From: Hemicentrotus pulcherrimus | Taxonomy: Eukaryota > Echinodermata > Echinoidea > Camarodonta > Strongylocentrotidae | Assembly (NCBI GenBank): GCA_003118195.1 | Contig: BEXV01000295.1 | Span: forward strand, 258,447-276,764 | Length of the DNA stretch: 18,318 nt | Direction: 5' to 3' | Shown: one piece after another, positions 17,476-18,318 of the stretch | Layout: each line of letters opens with the position of its first letter | How positions within the stretch are numbered: position 1 is the first letter of the stretch | Made by a program: the position numbers and the translations under genes | The notes under the pieces: generated by a model | Seen by the model: the letters and a program-made list of their open reading frames with translations, nothing else | Database searches by the model: none | What the model was told of the DNA's origin: nothing

Positions 17476-17700
17476 AGGTTTCGTGGCATAGTGGTTTGTT
17501 CACTTGACTCTCAATCCGGGGGTTGGTGGTTCGAATCCAAGGCCAGAACTAGCGTCCTTCACCAGGGCACTTAAACACAATATTTTGCCACTCTCCACCC
17601 AGGTGTAAATTGGTACTTGACAATTGCTGAAGGAGTAATAAATGCAAGGATCTCAGGATGAAAAGCATCACAAGTGCTGATGAGGCTTCCCCGGGTAAAC
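17476..17700 (+). mobile_element. tRNA-derived SINE
   Basis: Seen: TGGCATAGTGG (17484-17494) is a perfect A-box and GGTTCGAATCC (17528-17538) a perfect B-box, 33 bp apart as in a class I tRNA. The anticodon arm folds with four of five pairs around loop CTCTCAA (anticodon CTC, Glu-like). The acceptor arms do not pair, so it is not a working tRNA gene. The body carries CACCAGGGCACTTAAACACA and CTCCACCCAGGTGTAAAT (17593-17610). From memory the latter block is widespread in SINEs of sea urchins, acorn worms and other marine invertebrates. No target duplication or simple-sequence tail is visible, so the 3' end is approximate and the copy is old or 3'-truncated. A 63-codon minus-strand frame across it is meaningless. 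Confidence 0.87.
17484..17538 (+). promoter_or_regulatory. Pol III A-box and B-box of the tRNA SINE
   Basis: A-box at 17484-17494 and B-box at 17528-17538. Both match consensus at every fixed position, so the internal promoter is intact even though the tRNA fold has decayed. Confidence 0.85.
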
Positions 17701-18318
17701 AGAATGTGTTTTATCATTAATGATTCACTGAATGAAGAGACTATTCTAAATGAATCGGGCAAATTACATTTTAGTTCAATATAATTTCCTTTTCCAATAC
17801 AGAACGACCATTAGTTGCTTCTAGTAATAAAAAGCACTTCCGAAAAATAAAGAAATTACGACATTCGCCTTGCGCGTCACCTAGAAGCTACACAGCCATA
17901 ATACCCCTAATACAAATGACTCCAAATTATCCATAGATATATTACACATATAGAGACGTCCCCCTTTGTGCATTTTAGATTAATCACTGCCAGAGTGATG
18001 GACGAGTTTTGAGAAAAAAAACTTTTGTTTGCCCTCGCGAAAAGAATACTTCCACATGTGTACCCATGGCTCATTAATGAATAATGATTAAAGGAATCAC
18101 ACGAAGAAAAATCAATTACATCTGATAATTACAACAAATAACATATGGATGGAAAGATTATCTCATGTAAAACACGAATAACTTGCTTAGAAATCATATA
18201 GATATCATGGAAAGGCGTAAAATTCAGTTTTGTCAAGACCCCTTTTCGGACCCCTGAACCCCGTAAGTAGGCCAAACACACGAGCTGGCGAGCTCGGAAT
18301 TATGACGTCACGCCCTGG
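17701..18318. other. Unassigned DNA to window end
   Basis: Mostly AT-rich. 18072-18091 has clustered TAAT/ATTA homeodomain-type cores (CATTAATGAATAATGATTAA). From about 18235 the sequence turns GC-richer. It contains a CGAGCT/AGCTCG hairpin with a GGCG loop (18281-18296), a donor-like CCCGTAAGTA at about 18259-18268, and the CRE octamer listed separately. The change may mark the edge of another repeat or of a gene's 5' region that lies outside the window. Confidence 0.5.
18303..18310. promoter_or_regulatory. Perfect CRE octamer TGACGTCA
   Basis: The full palindromic CREB/ATF recognition octamer, followed by CGCCC (TGACGTCACGCC, at 18303-18314). It lies in a locally GC-richer stretch. The motif contains a CpG and is rarer than chance in CpG-depleted AT-rich DNA, but a single site is weak evidence for a promoter. 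Confidence 0.3.

Noticed and set aside
17476..17548. Possible functional tRNA-Glu (CTC) gene
   Set aside because: Boxes and anticodon loop fit, but the acceptor stem does not pair, the T stem is weak, no T-run terminator follows, and a SINE body is attached.

Overview
This window looks like intergenic or intronic DNA from an animal nuclear genome. It is AT-rich and full of di- and trinucleotide microsatellites. No open reading frame is convincing as a gene: there is no recognisable protein family, no operon-like packing, and no rRNA or functional tRNA. The interspersed repeats are the best clue to origin. A tRNA-headed SINE carries a 'CTCCACCCAGGTGTAAAT' body block, and another repeat ends in a GAGCGCTAT...(ATT)n tail. 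From memory I associate both with marine invertebrate deuterostomes such as sea urchins. That taxonomic guess is an inference without a database search. The single N at 13404 shows the sequence is a draft assembly.

Layout. 1-171: a poly-C edge and a probable SINE 3' end with an (ATT)n tail. 1466-1730: a complete 261-bp foldback MITE with TA target duplication and internal GCACC/GGTGC palindromes. 2719-2961 and 3750-3860: a long pyrimidine tract and a purine-rich tract. 4333-5250: CT/GT, TA and GTA/AAT microsatellites and an AT hairpin. 5281-6530: a less AT-rich unique stretch that holds a possible 51-nt minus-strand exon. 6531-10490: mostly unique AT-rich DNA. 10493-10581: ATC/TTA microsatellites. 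11710-11990: two diverged tandem copies of a unit of about 147 bp. 12344-12645: a (TAG)n microsatellite. 13658-13949: a three-copy 99-bp minisatellite. 14551-16004: GA/GAAA tracts and two T-run/G-run junctions. 16654-16865: a complete SINE with a 7SL RNA-like head and perfect 11-bp target duplications. 17476-17700: a tRNA-derived SINE. 18303-18310: a perfect CRE octamer at the window edge.

The strongest candidate for something unusual is the element at 16665-16854. Its first 31 bp closely match the Alu domain of SRP (7SL) RNA, yet the context is not mammalian. The foldback MITE at 1468-1728, which can form two competing hairpins, comes next. Nothing in the window suggests genes working together.
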